Assembly (NCBI RefSeq): GCF_002135335.1 | Contig: NZ_NEGC01000002.1 | Span: forward strand, 248,001 to 312,000 | Reading direction: 5' to 3' | DNA: 64,000 bases | From: Acinetobacter sp. ANC 4470 | Lineage (GTDB): Bacteria > Pseudomonadota > Gammaproteobacteria > Pseudomonadales > Moraxellaceae | Notes under the pieces: generated by a model | What the model was told of the DNA's origin: nothing | The model's database searches: none | What the model saw: only the letters and a program-made list of their open reading frames with translations | Position numbers and translations under genes: made by a program | Shown here: in pieces, positions 37,030 through 46,735 of the stretch | Layout of the letters: each line of letters begins with the position of its first letter | Numbering within the stretch: position 1 is the first letter of the stretch

Positions 37030-37365
37030 TTATAACTGGGTCACTAAATAAGACATCATCGCTGCTAAAAACAGCATCGGGATATAACAATAAATTTTGA
37101 TCACACGATGCTCTAAAGCTGAAATCTGTTGTTGTTTTAATCTTAATACAGTCGCTTTCAATGCAGACCAGAAGCACAATACCAATAATGCGCTGAATAA
37201 ACTAATTGCAAAAAAGCCAACCATAATTTGACTACTGCCTTCTGTCGCATTCCATAAGGTTAAAATGCCTTGACTCATGGGAAGCAAACTCAAAATTAGC
37301 AGAACAGACTTGAGCATCGCCCAATGAAATTGGCTAATTTCATCCGATATCATTAATGCTTTCAT
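37030..37365 (-). CDS. Small membrane protein of unknown function
   Basis: The 111-residue protein has three predicted membrane spans (about 18-35, 50-72 and 90-108) joined by short loops. A basic helical segment (LKATVLRLKQQQISALEHRV) sits between spans two and three. I start at the ATG with GGAGG five bases upstream; the same frame is open 13 codons further but has no better signal. No family is recognised. It has its own terminator. Confidence 0.72.
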   Translation of the reverse strand: MKALMISDEISQFHWAMLKSVLLILSLLPMSQGILTLWNATEGSSQIMVGFFAISLFSALLVLCFWSALKATVLRLKQQQISALEHRVIKIYCYIPMLFLAAMMSYLVTQL

Positions 37366-37569
37366 TCTATCCTCCATAGGCAAAATCGTTGCCATTTCAA
37401 ACATTATGCAAGCTTTTTCATAAATAAAAAGGCTATTTATCTACACATTGAATCATTATTGTAACCATCAAATATGGAAATCATTCTTATTATAACTCTC
37501 AAACACTTGTTATTATATTATTTTAATAAAATTCAACATCTTAATATATATCTACGTATTAAGATTTAT

Positions 37570-37614
37570 TATCACTTCACTTAGTATTGAATAGTTAAAT
37601 CAAGTGAAGTGATA
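37570..37614. repeat. 13-bp perfect inverted repeat after gspG
   Basis: TATCACTTCACTT (37570-37582) and AAGTGAAGTGATA (37602-37614) are exact complements with a 19-bp spacer. Each arm holds a CACTT tandem. It lies about 30 bases past the gspG stop, without a T tract, so it is a doubtful terminator and could be a protein-binding or RNA-structure site. Confidence 0.7.
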
Positions 37615-37647
37615 TATTCCATAAACTCAAAAAACAATGATTCTCAG

Positions 37648-38085
37648 TTAAGGCTGATAATAAATATCGGTATCTGTGCCTTCACCGCCTTCTTTACCAT
37701 CCGCGCCAAAAGAATACAAATCAAATGCACGACCTTCGGCACCTGGAATCACATATTGAATATCATTATCCCAACTATCTTTCGGATAGCCACCTTTCAC
37801 ATAACCACCTTGCATCCAGTTTTTTGCAGAAGCAGGTTGATTTACTAAAGCATCCAAACCACCATCTTGCATCGAAGGATACTTACCATTATCAAGCTTG
37901 TATTGGTCTAAAGCACCCGCAACACCTTTTAAAGTAATTGCAGAGGTATCTACTTTGGCTTTCTCACCACGTCCCATCACATTCGGGACGATCAGTGCAG
38001 CCAACACCCCTAAAATTACAATCACCACCATCACTTCAATGAGGGTAAAACCTGATTGCTTCGCTTGATATTTTTTAGCTTGCAT
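37648..38085 (-). CDS. gspG: GspG, type II secretion major pseudopilin
   Basis: The 145-residue prepilin has a basic leader (MQAKKYQAKQSG) cut after Gly12, followed by FTLIEVMVVIVILGVLAALIVP with the essential Glu at mature position 5. The C-terminal part has the GspG features NGKYPSMQDGLDAL-type motif and the calcium-site tail GADGKEGGEGTDTDI. GAGAG precedes the chosen ATG; an upstream in-frame start is possible. It forms the periplasmic pseudopilus. It follows gspF by about 40 bases, while the other gsp genes are not in the window. Confidence 0.95.
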   Translation of the reverse strand: MQAKKYQAKQSGFTLIEVMVVIVILGVLAALIVPNVMGRGEKAKVDTSAITLKGVAGALDQYKLDNGKYPSMQDGGLDALVNQPASAKNWMQGGYVKGGYPKDSWDNDIQYVIPGAEGRAFDLYSFGADGKEGGEGTDTDIYYQP

Positions 38086-38124
38086 ATAACTCTCTCGCAA
38101 AAATCTTTATCTTTATAAAATGGG

Positions 38125-39330
38125 TTAAATCATATTATTCATATTAACAATCGGCAACATCACCGCGATTACAATCACCAAAACAATACTCGCCATCACC
38201 ACCAACATTAAGGGTTCAAGCAGTGCCAGTAAAGTTGAAATTAAGGTGGTGACTTCACGATCTTGCATGGTTGATGCACGCTCGAGCATGCGATCCAGCT
38301 CACCCGAGGCTTCGCCACTTTTGATCATTTGTACCATCATCGGTGGAAAATAACCACTGCGCTCCAATTGCGTTGCAAGGTTGCCACCTTCCGTCACTTT
38401 TTCTGCCGCTAAATTAACAGAATCGCGAATCACCCAATTATTACTCACTGCTGCACCTATTTTGAGTGCATCCACCAACGGTACGCCAGACTTGGTCAAA
38501 ATCGATAAGGTACTGGCAAAACGTGCAGCATTTATACCTCGTGATAATTTACCAAATAATGGCAGTTTGAGTGTTAAACGATCAAAAGCATAATGCCCAG
38601 CCGAAGTTCTTAAAAATCGAACTAACGCAATAAAACCCACCACACCTGCGACAAGCAAAAATGGCCATGCTACCCGAATAAAATCACTGGCTTTCATGAG
38701 GGCTACGGTAATCCAAGGCAGTGCATCTTTACTTTGATCAAAAGTCTTTACAATGTCCGGCACCACGTAGGTCATCAGCCCCATCACAATGGCAAAGGAC
38801 ATTAGCATCAAAATAATTGGATAAATCATCGCGCCCTGCACTTTCTTTTGCATGGCAAAACGGTTTTCGGTGTAGTCTGATAATTGATCTAGAATTAAAT
38901 CCAGATGCCCTGAACGCTCACCCGCAGCAATCGTGGCAATATATAAATCAGGTAAACGCCCTGCTTGCTGTAAGGCATTGGCAAGTGAATGCCCTTCCAT
39001 GACCTTTGAGCGTACCGACATCAACAAGTTTTGCACATGTGCTTTTTCACTTTGCTTACCGACAGCACGTAGAGCTTCTTCTAAAGGAATTGCGGCGGCA
39101 ACCAAAACTGAAAGTTGGCGGGTAAATAAGGCCAAATCATAAGCAGTGACTTTTTTCTGCAACCATCGTTCTGAGCGATGCTTATCTTTTTGCTCCACAG
39201 GATCGACCGTCACAGGAATGAGTGCTTTGTCTCTTAACTGTTGACGAATTTGACGCGCGGAATCGCCTTCTAACACGCCTTTTTGCTGCTTCCCTGAAGC
39301 ATCAATGGCAGTAAATTGATATGCAGGCAT
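38125..39330 (-). CDS. gspF: GspF, type II secretion inner-membrane platform protein
   Basis: The 401-residue protein has two T2SF domains (about 65-190 and 265-390), each followed by membrane segments, with a final hydrophobic span at the C-terminus. The blocks LFTRQLSVLVAAAIPLEEAL and FASTLSILTKSGVPLVDALK are the repeated family signature. It anchors the assembly ATPase GspE and the pseudopilus. It is the first gene of a gspF-gspG pair, consistent with the scattered T2SS loci reported for Acinetobacter. Confidence 0.95.
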   Translation of the reverse strand: MPAYQFTAIDASGKQQKGVLEGDSARQIRQQLRDKALIPVTVDPVEQKDKHRSERWLQKKVTAYDLALFTRQLSVLVAAAIPLEEALRAVGKQSEKAHVQNLLMSVRSKVMEGHSLANALQQAGRLPDLYIATIAAGERSGHLDLILDQLSDYTENRFAMQKKVQGAMIYPIILMLMSFAIVMGLMTYVVPDIVKTFDQSKDALPWITVALMKASDFIRVAWPFLLVAGVVGFIALVRFLRTSAGHYAFDRLTLKLPLFGKLSRGINAARFASTLSILTKSGVPLVDALKIGAAVSNNWVIRDSVNLAAEKVTEGGNLATQLERSGYFPPMMVQMIKSGEASGELDRMLERASTMQDREVTTLISTLLALLEPLMLVVMASIVLVIVIAVMLPIVNMNNMI

Positions 39331-39482
39331 TGTAATGCTCTAATTTTCCAAAATTTGCTTCAGCGCTGTTGCGTCTGACCACCAAAATCATTCATATTCT
39401 GAGACATAAATGATTTGCTCACTCTAACATAACTCGATCTTGAGCACGACGAAATTTGATTAGGACGATTTGACCCTTATTT

Positions 39483-41705
39483 ATGCCAAATACAACATCG
39501 ACTCCATCCAATATTTATCGCATTCGTGTTGCCGTGCCCGTGCATATATATGACTGCTTTGATTACATGCTAAGTGCAGAACAATACCAACAGGCCCAAG
39601 TGGGCTCACGTGTTGCAGTATCGTTTGGACGACAAAATCTGATCGGGATTATTGTGGAAAAATTAACCCCTAACACCCCGATTGACCCACGCTTTAAACT
39701 CAAAGCCATTACCGAACTGCTTGATGAACAGACCATTTTAGATCAGAAAATTTTAAGTTTATTGACATGGTCAGCGCAATATTACCAATTCCCGATTGGT
39801 GAGGTGTTTCAGAGTGCCTTACCGACTTTTTTACGCCAAGGCAAACCGTATAATTTATTGGCACGCATGTGGAATGTTTTAGACCTACATGCCGAAGCAA
39901 AAGTCACCCGTTCGGAAAAACAACAAGAGGCGTATAAAATACTCAAATTGCATCCAACGGGAACCACAGAAAATATTTTAAATTTAGCCGGTATAGAAAC
40001 AGCCACACTGAAAGCTTTAGAAAAAAAAGCCATTGTGGAATGTGTGTTAGAACAGCAAGATTTTTCTCCACAGCCTGTGACACTGGCACAAATGCCCTTA
40101 ACCGCCAATGAAGAGCAAAAGAAAGCGATTCAACACGTCCTCAAAGTACAGAAAAAATATCAAGCCTTCTTACTGGATGGCTTAACCGGTAGTGGTAAAA
40201 CTGAAGTATATTTGCAGATCATGCAAGAGGTACTGAAACAAGGCAAACAAGTGTTGGTGTTGGTGCCTGAAATTGGTCTAACGCCACAAACCATTAGCCG
40301 CTTTCAATCACGTTTCCACGGCAATATCGTGTTACTTCATTCAGGACTAAATGACTCCAAACGCTTACAAGCATGGCAAGCCGCGCAAACAGGCAAAGCC
40401 TCGATTATTTTGGGCACCCGTTCTGCCATTTACACACCACTACCCAATTTAGGTTTAATCATTTTAGATGAAGAACATGACCTGTCCTTTAAACAACAAG
40501 AAGGTTTTCGCTATCACGCACGTGATGTCGCGATGTATCGTGCGCATTTAGAAAGCTGTCCGATTATTTTAGGTTCAGCCACCCCAAGCATCGACAGTTA
40601 TGCACTGGTGGATGCCGGCAAAATGACCCGTTTAGAACTGAGCCAGCGTGCAGGTGTGGCAGTGATGCCCAAAATTCATCTGATTGATCTGAAAATTGCT
40701 CAAAAGCAAAATGGCATTAGCCAAAGCCTGATTGATGAAATGCAAAAGCGCCTCGATAAAAAAGAACAAGTTTTGGTGTTCTTAAACCGACGCGGTTATG
40801 CACCGGTGTTGATTTGTGAAAGTTGTGCATGGCAGGCGAAATGCCCACACTGCGATGCCAATTTCACCGTACACCGTCAACCGTATCAGCATTTACATTG
40901 TCACCATTGCGGTACGATTCACCGCATGCCAGATCATTGCCCGCAGTGTAAGCATACAGAACTCAAGTCACTTGGTCTGGGAACGGCAAAAGTTGAAGAG
41001 CATTTACAACAGTTATTTCCAAAATTTGATGTCATACGAGTTGACCGAGATTCCACCAGTCGCGTGGGGAGCTGGCAAAAAATTTATGACAAAATTCAAA
41101 AAAGTGAACCAATTATTTTGCTCGGCACACAAATGTTGGCAAAAGGACACCACTTCCCTTACGTAACCTTAGTTGCCATTTTAGATATTGATTCAGGCTT
41201 GCTCAGTGTCGATTTCCGCGCCACAGAACGTACCGCACAATTGATTATTCAAGTAGCGGGTCGTGCAGGTCGTGGCGAACACAAAGGTGAAGTGTATTTA
41301 CAAACACTTAGACCCGATCACCCACTACTGAATACATTAATCCAAGAGGATTATCATCATTTTGCCAAACAGACCTTAAAAGAACGTCGAGCGGCTTTAT
41401 TACCGCCTTTTCGCTATGCTGCACTGATTCGCTGTGAATCAAAAAGTCAGGAACAAAACCAAGAATTCCTGCAACAACATGCCCAAGCCTTAAGGCAGGT
41501 TTCAGAAAACCTGATTGATATTTGGGGACCCATTCCAGCACCGATGGAGCGCAAAGCAGGACGTTATCAAGCGCATATGGTGCTGCTATCACAAGATCGT
41601 GCCCGATTACACTTTTATATTCGTGCTTGGTGGCAAAATATGTTGCATCAAAAGCCCTCAAGCATGAAACTTACCTTAGATATAGACCCTCAGGAATTAA
41701 GCTAA
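39483..41705 (+). CDS. priA: PriA, primosomal replication-restart helicase
   Basis: The 740-residue helicase reloads the replisome at stalled forks. The N-terminal DNA-binding domain begins IYRIRVAVPVHIYDCFDY. The helicase core has Walker A GLTGSGKT (233-240), the DEEHD box and the motif GSATPSIDSY. Eight cysteines between about 446 and 487 (CESCAWQAKCPHC, CHHCG, CPQC) bind two zinc ions. Length and order are standard. It is divergent from gspF. Confidence 0.97.
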   Translation: MPNTTSTPSNIYRIRVAVPVHIYDCFDYMLSAEQYQQAQVGSRVAVSFGRQNLIGIIVEKLTPNTPIDPRFKLKAITELLDEQTILDQKILSLLTWSAQYYQFPIGEVFQSALPTFLRQGKPYNLLARMWNVLDLHAEAKVTRSEKQQEAYKILKLHPTGTTENILNLAGIETATLKALEKKAIVECVLEQQDFSPQPVTLAQMPLTANEEQKKAIQHVLKVQKKYQAFLLDGLTGSGKTEVYLQIMQEVLKQGKQVLVLVPEIGLTPQTISRFQSRFHGNIVLLHSGLNDSKRLQAWQAAQTGKASIILGTRSAIYTPLPNLGLIILDEEHDLSFKQQEGFRYHARDVAMYRAHLESCPIILGSATPSIDSYALVDAGKMTRLELSQRAGVAVMPKIHLIDLKIAQKQNGISQSLIDEMQKRLDKKEQVLVFLNRRGYAPVLICESCAWQAKCPHCDANFTVHRQPYQHLHCHHCGTIHRMPDHCPQCKHTELKSLGLGTAKVEEHLQQLFPKFDVIRVDRDSTSRVGSWQKIYDKIQKSEPIILLGTQMLAKGHHFPYVTLVAILDIDSGLLSVDFRATERTAQLIIQVAGRAGRGEHKGEVYLQTLRPDHPLLNTLIQEDYHHFAKQTLKERRAALLPPFRYAALIRCESKSQEQNQEFLQQHAQALRQVSENLIDIWGPIPAPMERKAGRYQAHMVLLSQDRARLHFYIRAWWQNMLHQKPSSMKLTLDIDPQELS

Positions 41706-41764
41706 ATTAAAGTTCACTTTTGGCTTAATTTTTTTGAAATGAAAATAAGTTTTAGGACAGGCTG

Positions 41765-43606
41765 ATGTCGCTGCTGTTACAAATTACGATTTTCCTTGGT
41801 GCATCCTTACTCTTGGTACCTTTAGCCAAACGCTTCGGAATTGCCACCGTACTCGGTTATTTGTTTACAGGCATTTTACTGGGTCCCAGTGTATTCAATA
41901 TTGCCAGTGACCCAGAATCCATCCAAGAGTTGGCTGAATTTGGTGTTATTTTATTAATGTTCATTATTGGTCTAGAACTAAGACCACAACGGCTTTGGGA
42001 AATGCGTAAATCCATCTTTTTGATGGGCAGCCTACAAGTCGGCATTAGCGGTATTATTCTTGCCATCATCATCTTTTTTGCCTTATCACAAAGCCTTGCT
42101 GCAAGTTTTGTCATTGGTACTGCACTGGCGCTGTCATCAACGGCTTTTGTTTTACAACTGCTGGCCGAAAAACAACAACTCAATACCACCTTCGGGCAAC
42201 AATCTTTTTCTGTGCTGCTGTTTCAGGATATTGCTGCCATTCCCCTGCTGGCGATTATTCCACTATTGGCAGGCAGCGAATCGACCCATCACGGCATTGC
42301 CTATTTCGCCGCAATTATTGCCACCTTTACAGGTTTGTTTTTATTTAGCCGTTATATGATGCGTCCCTTTTTTCGCTTTGTCGCTAAAAGCGGTGCACAT
42401 GAACTGATTACGGCTGTGGGGCTATTTATTGTCTTGGGCGTTGTAGTGCTAATGGATGTACTCGGCATTAGCACTACTTTGGGCGCATTTTTAACAGGAG
42501 TATTACTGGCAGACTCAGAATTCCGACATGAACTAGAAGCCAGTATTGCCCCCTTTAAAGGACTTTTACTCGGTCTGTTCTTTATGACCGTGGGTATGAC
42601 CACACAATTATCACTCTTAGTTGATATGCCGTGGCTGATTATTGGCGGGGCATTTATTTTAATCCTAGTGAAAAGCATCACGCTTACTGCCATTGCCCGT
42701 TATTTAAAATATTCATGGCATAACAGTTTGCTACTTGCGACCTGCTTATCTCAAGGTGGTGAATTTGCCTTTGTGGTGCTAAAAGTTGCGAATAGTGAAA
42801 AAGTCATCACCCAAGCTATTTTGGAACCTTTGACTCTTATTGTTACGCTGTCAATGGTACTTACGCCAATGCTGTATTGGCTGATCAGCACATGGATTAT
42901 TCCACTAGTTGATAAAGAAAAAGCCCCTGTCTATGATGAAATTCCAGATATTCATAACCCGATGATCATTGCTGGATTTGGGCGTTTTGGACAAATCATT
43001 GCACGTATTGCCCACTTACAACATCAATCCTTTACCGCGATTGACAGCAACTTAGAAAAAGTTGATTTCGTGCGTCAGTATGGTGGTAGGTTATATTATG
43101 GAGATGCCACGCAACCCGATATTTTGCGCTCTGCCGGTATTCAACATGCTAAAGTTTTTGTTTTAGCCATTGATGATATTGAAGATTCCATGAACGTGGC
43201 ACGGCATATTCGTTTAAATTATCCGAATCTGAAACTGTTGGTACGTGCACGTGATCGTCATCATGTCCATTTATTGCGTGATTTAGGCGTCGAACAGATC
43301 TGGCGTGAAACCTATTTATCATCGCTCGGTATGGCCTATCGTGCCTTGCGTGAATTGGATATTAGTGAAGAAGATGCGTATAAAAGTATTGAATTGTTCC
43401 GTGATTACGATGAAAAGTTATTAATTCAGCAACAACGTATTTATACCGATGAGCAAAAGATCTATGAAACCCATCGTAATGCTTTAGCAGAGCTAGAACA
43501 CTTATTTGAAAGTGATGCTCAAATTCGTCAAGAACCCACTGGCGTCAATTTACAACGCGGCTTAGCGCATCCGCGTATTGATGTCACACGAGATGATAGT
43601 AACTAG
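41765..43606 (+). CDS. CPA2 cation:proton antiporter, KefB/KefC-like
   Basis: The 613-residue protein has about twelve membrane spans in the Na/H-exchanger domain (roughly 1-385), with motifs such as ALALSSTAFVLQLLAE and LSQGGEFAFVVL. A cytoplasmic RCK (TrkA-N) domain follows with the nucleotide motif IIAGFGRFGQIIAR (near 400). It is most like glutathione-gated potassium efflux antiporters, but the ligand and ion are not proven; the YbaL type is an alternative. priA ends 59 bases upstream. Confidence 0.9.
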   Translation: MSLLLQITIFLGASLLLVPLAKRFGIATVLGYLFTGILLGPSVFNIASDPESIQELAEFGVILLMFIIGLELRPQRLWEMRKSIFLMGSLQVGISGIILAIIIFFALSQSLAASFVIGTALALSSTAFVLQLLAEKQQLNTTFGQQSFSVLLFQDIAAIPLLAIIPLLAGSESTHHGIAYFAAIIATFTGLFLFSRYMMRPFFRFVAKSGAHELITAVGLFIVLGVVVLMDVLGISTTLGAFLTGVLLADSEFRHELEASIAPFKGLLLGLFFMTVGMTTQLSLLVDMPWLIIGGAFILILVKSITLTAIARYLKYSWHNSLLLATCLSQGGEFAFVVLKVANSEKVITQAILEPLTLIVTLSMVLTPMLYWLISTWIIPLVDKEKAPVYDEIPDIHNPMIIAGFGRFGQIIARIAHLQHQSFTAIDSNLEKVDFVRQYGGRLYYGDATQPDILRSAGIQHAKVFVLAIDDIEDSMNVARHIRLNYPNLKLLVRARDRHHVHLLRDLGVEQIWRETYLSSLGMAYRALRELDISEEDAYKSIELFRDYDEKLLIQQQRIYTDEQKIYETHRNALAELEHLFESDAQIRQEPTGVNLQRGLAHPRIDVTRDDSN

Positions 43607-43656
43607 CTTGTGTTTTATAATGTAGACACCATTAACACGGGCTATTGGAGAAATTT

Positions 43657-44532
43657 ATGTCTGAATTACGTCAACGCTTTTATATTGAAAATTGCCCAGT
43701 TCGCGGTGAAGTGGTACATCTGGAAAAAGTACTACAAACGATTCTTGCCCAACGTGACTATCCTCAAGCTATTCAAGTGCTTTTGGGCGAAATGCTAAGT
43801 GCCACCGCATTGCTTGCCAGTACCCTTAAAATTAAAGGTCGTATTAGCCTTCAAATTCAAGCTGCTGGTACATTCAAATGGGCGATGGCGGAATGTAATC
43901 ATTTAGGTGAATTACGTGCATCAGCAGATTATGAAGAAGATTCTCACTTCGCTCAGGCAGAAAACAGCAGCACCGTTTTCAAAGCACTGGTCAATCCTGT
44001 CCTTTTTATTAATATTGAGCCTGAATTTGGTGAACGCTATCAAGGCATTATTGCACTTGAGCACGACACCTTAGCCGCTTGTTTGATGCAGTATTACGAT
44101 TTATCTGCACAAATTCCAACCAAAATCATGTTGGCCAGTACCGCTGAATGCTCAGGTGGTTTACTCATTCAACTGTTACCGCGCAATAGTGAAGAAGAGC
44201 AGCAACGTGTCGATGAAGACCTATGGCCTCGTCTAACCCTGTTGACTGAAACCTTAAAACCTGAAGAACTAATGAAGCTCGATGCCTCAGAAATTCTCTA
44301 TCGTTTATATAATGAAGAGGAAGTTCGTTTACCTGACGCTGAAGAATTAAAGTTTGGTTGTACCTGTTCGAAAGACCGCTGTGCCAATGCCCTGATCCAA
44401 ATTGGTGTTGAGGCGGTACGTGAAACTCTAGAATTTCAAAATCCAATTACCATGGACTGCCAATTCTGTAGCACCCAATATAGCTTTACTGCCGAAGAAG
44501 CCTTTGGCTTATTTGGCAGACATCTCAGCTAA
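43657..44532 (+). CDS. hslO: Hsp33 redox-regulated chaperone
   Basis: The protein has 291 residues from the ATG that gives MSELRQRFYIEN; upstream in-frame TTG is less likely because GGAG precedes the ATG. The C-terminal zinc switch has cysteines in FGCTCSKDRC (about 234-241) and MDCQFC (about 268 and 271), the C-x-C and C-x-x-C ligands. Oxidation releases zinc, forms disulfides and turns on holdase activity in the cytoplasm. It is a single gene with a terminator downstream. Confidence 0.95.
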   Translation: MSELRQRFYIENCPVRGEVVHLEKVLQTILAQRDYPQAIQVLLGEMLSATALLASTLKIKGRISLQIQAAGTFKWAMAECNHLGELRASADYEEDSHFAQAENSSTVFKALVNPVLFINIEPEFGERYQGIIALEHDTLAACLMQYYDLSAQIPTKIMLASTAECSGGLLIQLLPRNSEEEQQRVDEDLWPRLTLLTETLKPEELMKLDASEILYRLYNEEEVRLPDAEELKFGCTCSKDRCANALIQIGVEAVRETLEFQNPITMDCQFCSTQYSFTAEEAFGLFGRHLS

Positions 44533-44548
44533 TGTAAGCTCAATTGGT

Positions 44549-44584
44549 AAAAAAAGAGTGGCTATATGAGCTGCTCTTTTTTTT
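44549..44584 (+). terminator. Terminator after hslO
   Basis: The stem AAAAAGAGTGGCT/AGCTGCTCTTTTT contains two G-U pairs and is followed by a T tract. Confidence 0.8.
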
Positions 44585-44680
44585 ATCTAAAAATTAAAGG
44601 CATAAAAATTGAATCAATCAAATGCAGCAATGCTGATTTATGTAAATTATCAATTTAAAGACTCCATTACTTCAGCTTGA

Positions 44681-44821
44681 GTCACTCTCATCACATCCGC
44701 TCAAGCAACGTATTACTATCAGGGCAAAACACGAATTAACGGAAGTGGCAAACATTTAAATCTGTGCGGTTATGTTGGCGTTTCAATGATTGGACGTAGC
44801 GTAATGTGGATTAAATATTGA
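44681..44821 (+). pseudogene. Small secreted-peptide-like reading frame, probably degraded
   Basis: In the 432-bp gap between hslO and cbpA one frame reads VTLITSAQA followed by TYYYQGKTRINGSGK, HLNLCGYVGVSMIGRSVMW and IKY, then a stop (44819-44821). The first part looks like the end of a signal peptide (SAQA cleavage site) and the rest like a small mature domain. Upstream the same frame has an ATG (44630) but also a TGA at 44678, so the start is broken or unknown. A good terminator follows. No family is recognised. Confidence 0.4.
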
Positions 44822-44837
44822 TCTTATTAATGATTCT

Positions 44838-44867
44838 AAAAGGCTCCACTTAAGGAGTCTTTTTTTT
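44838..44867 (+). terminator. Terminator after the small reading frame
   Basis: The stem AAAAGGCTCC/GGAGTCTTTT has a 6-base loop, one G-U pair and a following T tract. It is independent of the hslO terminator, which suggests that something between the two is or was transcribed. Confidence 0.8.
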
Positions 44868-44964
44868 GTCATAATTTGAAACAATAAGGTACAGATCTAC
44901 ACTATTTCAATTTTATGAAAGGCATAATAATGATTAAAACACAACCAATTTTAACTTCCCATTT

Positions 44965-45930
44965 ATGACTAAAAATTATTATGAAACTCTTGGTATTACG
45001 CGTAATGCCACGCCAGATCAAATCAAGAAGGCTTATCGAAAATTAGCTCGAAAATACCATCCCGATGTAAGCAAAGAAGTGAATGCCGAGGAAAACATGC
45101 AAGCCATTAATGTGGCTTATGACACTTTAAGTAATGAACAAAAAAAAACTGAATACGATTTTCAGTTGGATCATCCTGAAGCCTTTTATCAATCTGACCA
45201 ACACACTGGAACAGATGGTTTTGACCATACGCAATATTATCGTCAAGGATCTAATCAGCAGCATTCAGATTTTAGTGGTTTTGAAGATCTTTTTGGGCGC
45301 TTTGGTTCTGGCTTTGGTGGAGGAAATCATCAATATCAAAATCAACAAAGGCAGCAACAACGTAGTTATAAAGGTGAAGACCAACACGCCAGTATAGAGA
45401 TCGATATAGACATTGCTTTTCATGGCTCAACCCAAAATATCACCTTACAAATTCCAACTTTAAATGCTTATGGAGAACCCGAAGTTCAACGTAAAACATT
45501 ACAGGTCAAAATCCCTAAAGGCATGAAAGAGGGTCAACAAATCCGTCTGGCGGGACAAGGTCAAACTGGCATCAATGGCGGTAAAAATGGTGATCTTTAT
45601 ATTGAGATTCACTATAAAGACACCGAGCAGATTCGAGTTGAAGGTGCCGATATTTATTACACTACAAATGTCGCACCTTGGGAGGCGGCATTAGGTCAAA
45701 GCATTGAAGTATTGACTCCTGCAGGAAGTAAAGTTCAAGTGAATTTACCTAAAAATGCAAAAACAGGTCAACAGTTACGGTTAAAAGACAAAGGAATACC
45801 AAGTAAAACACCAGGTCATCTATTTTTGGTTTTAAATATTGTGTACCCAACGGCACAAACTGAACATGAACAGCAGGCTTATCAAGCTTTCGCGGAAGCC
45901 TTTTTAAAATTTAAGCCTCGTAATGCTTAA
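44965..45930 (+). CDS. cbpA: CbpA-like DnaJ co-chaperone
   Basis: The 321-residue protein has an N-terminal J domain with the HPD tripeptide (32-34 in KYHPDVS), a Gly/Phe-rich linker, a Gln-rich stretch (QNQQRQQQR) and two C-terminal substrate-binding lobes. It lacks the DnaJ zinc-finger, which marks the CbpA type. CbpA is a nucleoid-associated DnaK partner in E. coli. The modulator CbpM gene follows 10 bases after its stop codon, making the standard pair. Confidence 0.93.
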   Translation: MTKNYYETLGITRNATPDQIKKAYRKLARKYHPDVSKEVNAEENMQAINVAYDTLSNEQKKTEYDFQLDHPEAFYQSDQHTGTDGFDHTQYYRQGSNQQHSDFSGFEDLFGRFGSGFGGGNHQYQNQQRQQQRSYKGEDQHASIEIDIDIAFHGSTQNITLQIPTLNAYGEPEVQRKTLQVKIPKGMKEGQQIRLAGQGQTGINGGKNGDLYIEIHYKDTEQIRVEGADIYYTTNVAPWEAALGQSIEVLTPAGSKVQVNLPKNAKTGQQLRLKDKGIPSKTPGHLFLVLNIVYPTAQTEHEQQAYQAFAEAFLKFKPRNA

Positions 45931-45940
45931 GGAGAGAATC

Positions 45941-46279
45941 ATGACCACTATTCATTATCGTGAAATTATATGTGATGGATTCAATCATGCCGAAGTCATA
46001 GATGAGCATCATAGTTTTGATTTAAAGCATTTTGCTGATGCCTGCGGACAGAGTCCTGAATGGGTTTTACAACTTCTAGAATACGATATTTTAGATACAC
46101 GTCCAGAAGAACGAATTCATCAATTTTTTGGTGATGACGTCTCTCGTGCACGCCGAGCTTACCGTTTACAACGTGACTTTGATGCCAGCTTTTCAGCGGT
46201 CGCCATGATGCTCGACTTAATTGATGAAGTACAACAATTACGCCAGCAAGTTAAACACATCCATATCAAAGACTCTTAA
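45941..46279 (+). CDS. cbpM: CbpM-like chaperone modulator (MerR-like)
   Basis: The 112-residue protein fits CbpM, which binds the CbpA J domain and inhibits it. The segment PEWVLQLLEYDILDTRPEE followed by RARRAYRLQRDFDASFSAVAMMLDL is the family core. The ATG has AAGGAGAG seven bases upstream; an earlier in-frame start lies inside cbpA. A hairpin (46311-46336) follows. Confidence 0.92.
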   Translation: MTTIHYREIICDGFNHAEVIDEHHSFDLKHFADACGQSPEWVLQLLEYDILDTRPEERIHQFFGDDVSRARRAYRLQRDFDASFSAVAMMLDLIDEVQQLRQQVKHIHIKDS

Positions 46280-46310
46280 TTGAGGCTTTAAAATCGAATC
46301 GTACTGCCCT

Positions 46311-46336
46311 ATATCGCCCCATAATAGGGGTGATAT
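46311..46336 (+). terminator. Hairpin after cbpM
   Basis: The stem ATATCGCCCC/GGGGTGATAT has an ATAATA loop and one G-U pair. The following tract is only moderately T-rich. Confidence 0.6.
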
Positions 46337-46377
46337 TTCTATCATAAAAACCAACATTGAGAGAATAATCTAGGCTT

Positions 46378-46644
46378 ATGAAAACGAAAGAATTTAATAA
46401 AAAGATTAAACGAATGTTTCCCGAACATCAGGACTTAATTCATAAACTTCGTCATGATGACCCTCATTTTGCAAAAATATTTGAGAGTCATCAAGAGTTG
46501 GATAAAGAGATCATCCAGCTTGAACTCAATCCAGTCAATTTAATTAATGACGATATTGAATCCATGAAGCGTAAAAAACTAAAAATGAAAGATGAAATCT
46601 ATAAAATGCTGACAAAAAATGCTCAAGCGGATGATCTTGCTTAA
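46378..46644 (+). CDS. DUF465 family (YdcH-like) protein
   Basis: The 88-residue coiled-coil protein has the DUF465 pattern: an FPEHQDLIHKLRHDDPHFAKI start, FESHQELDKEI, and a basic MKRKKLKMKDEIYKML end. These small cytoplasmic proteins are widespread and without proven function. It is on the plus strand after cbpM, separated from it by a hairpin. Confidence 0.85.
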   Translation: MKTKEFNKKIKRMFPEHQDLIHKLRHDDPHFAKIFESHQELDKEIIQLELNPVNLINDDIESMKRKKLKMKDEIYKMLTKNAQADDLA

Positions 46645-46735
46645 GATTTAAGAAAGATCAACACCTTTGATTTTCAGTTTAAGCTGACGTTATAGTTGTG
46701 CTTAAAAGTTAAGTTCCTTTGCTAAAAAAGAACTG

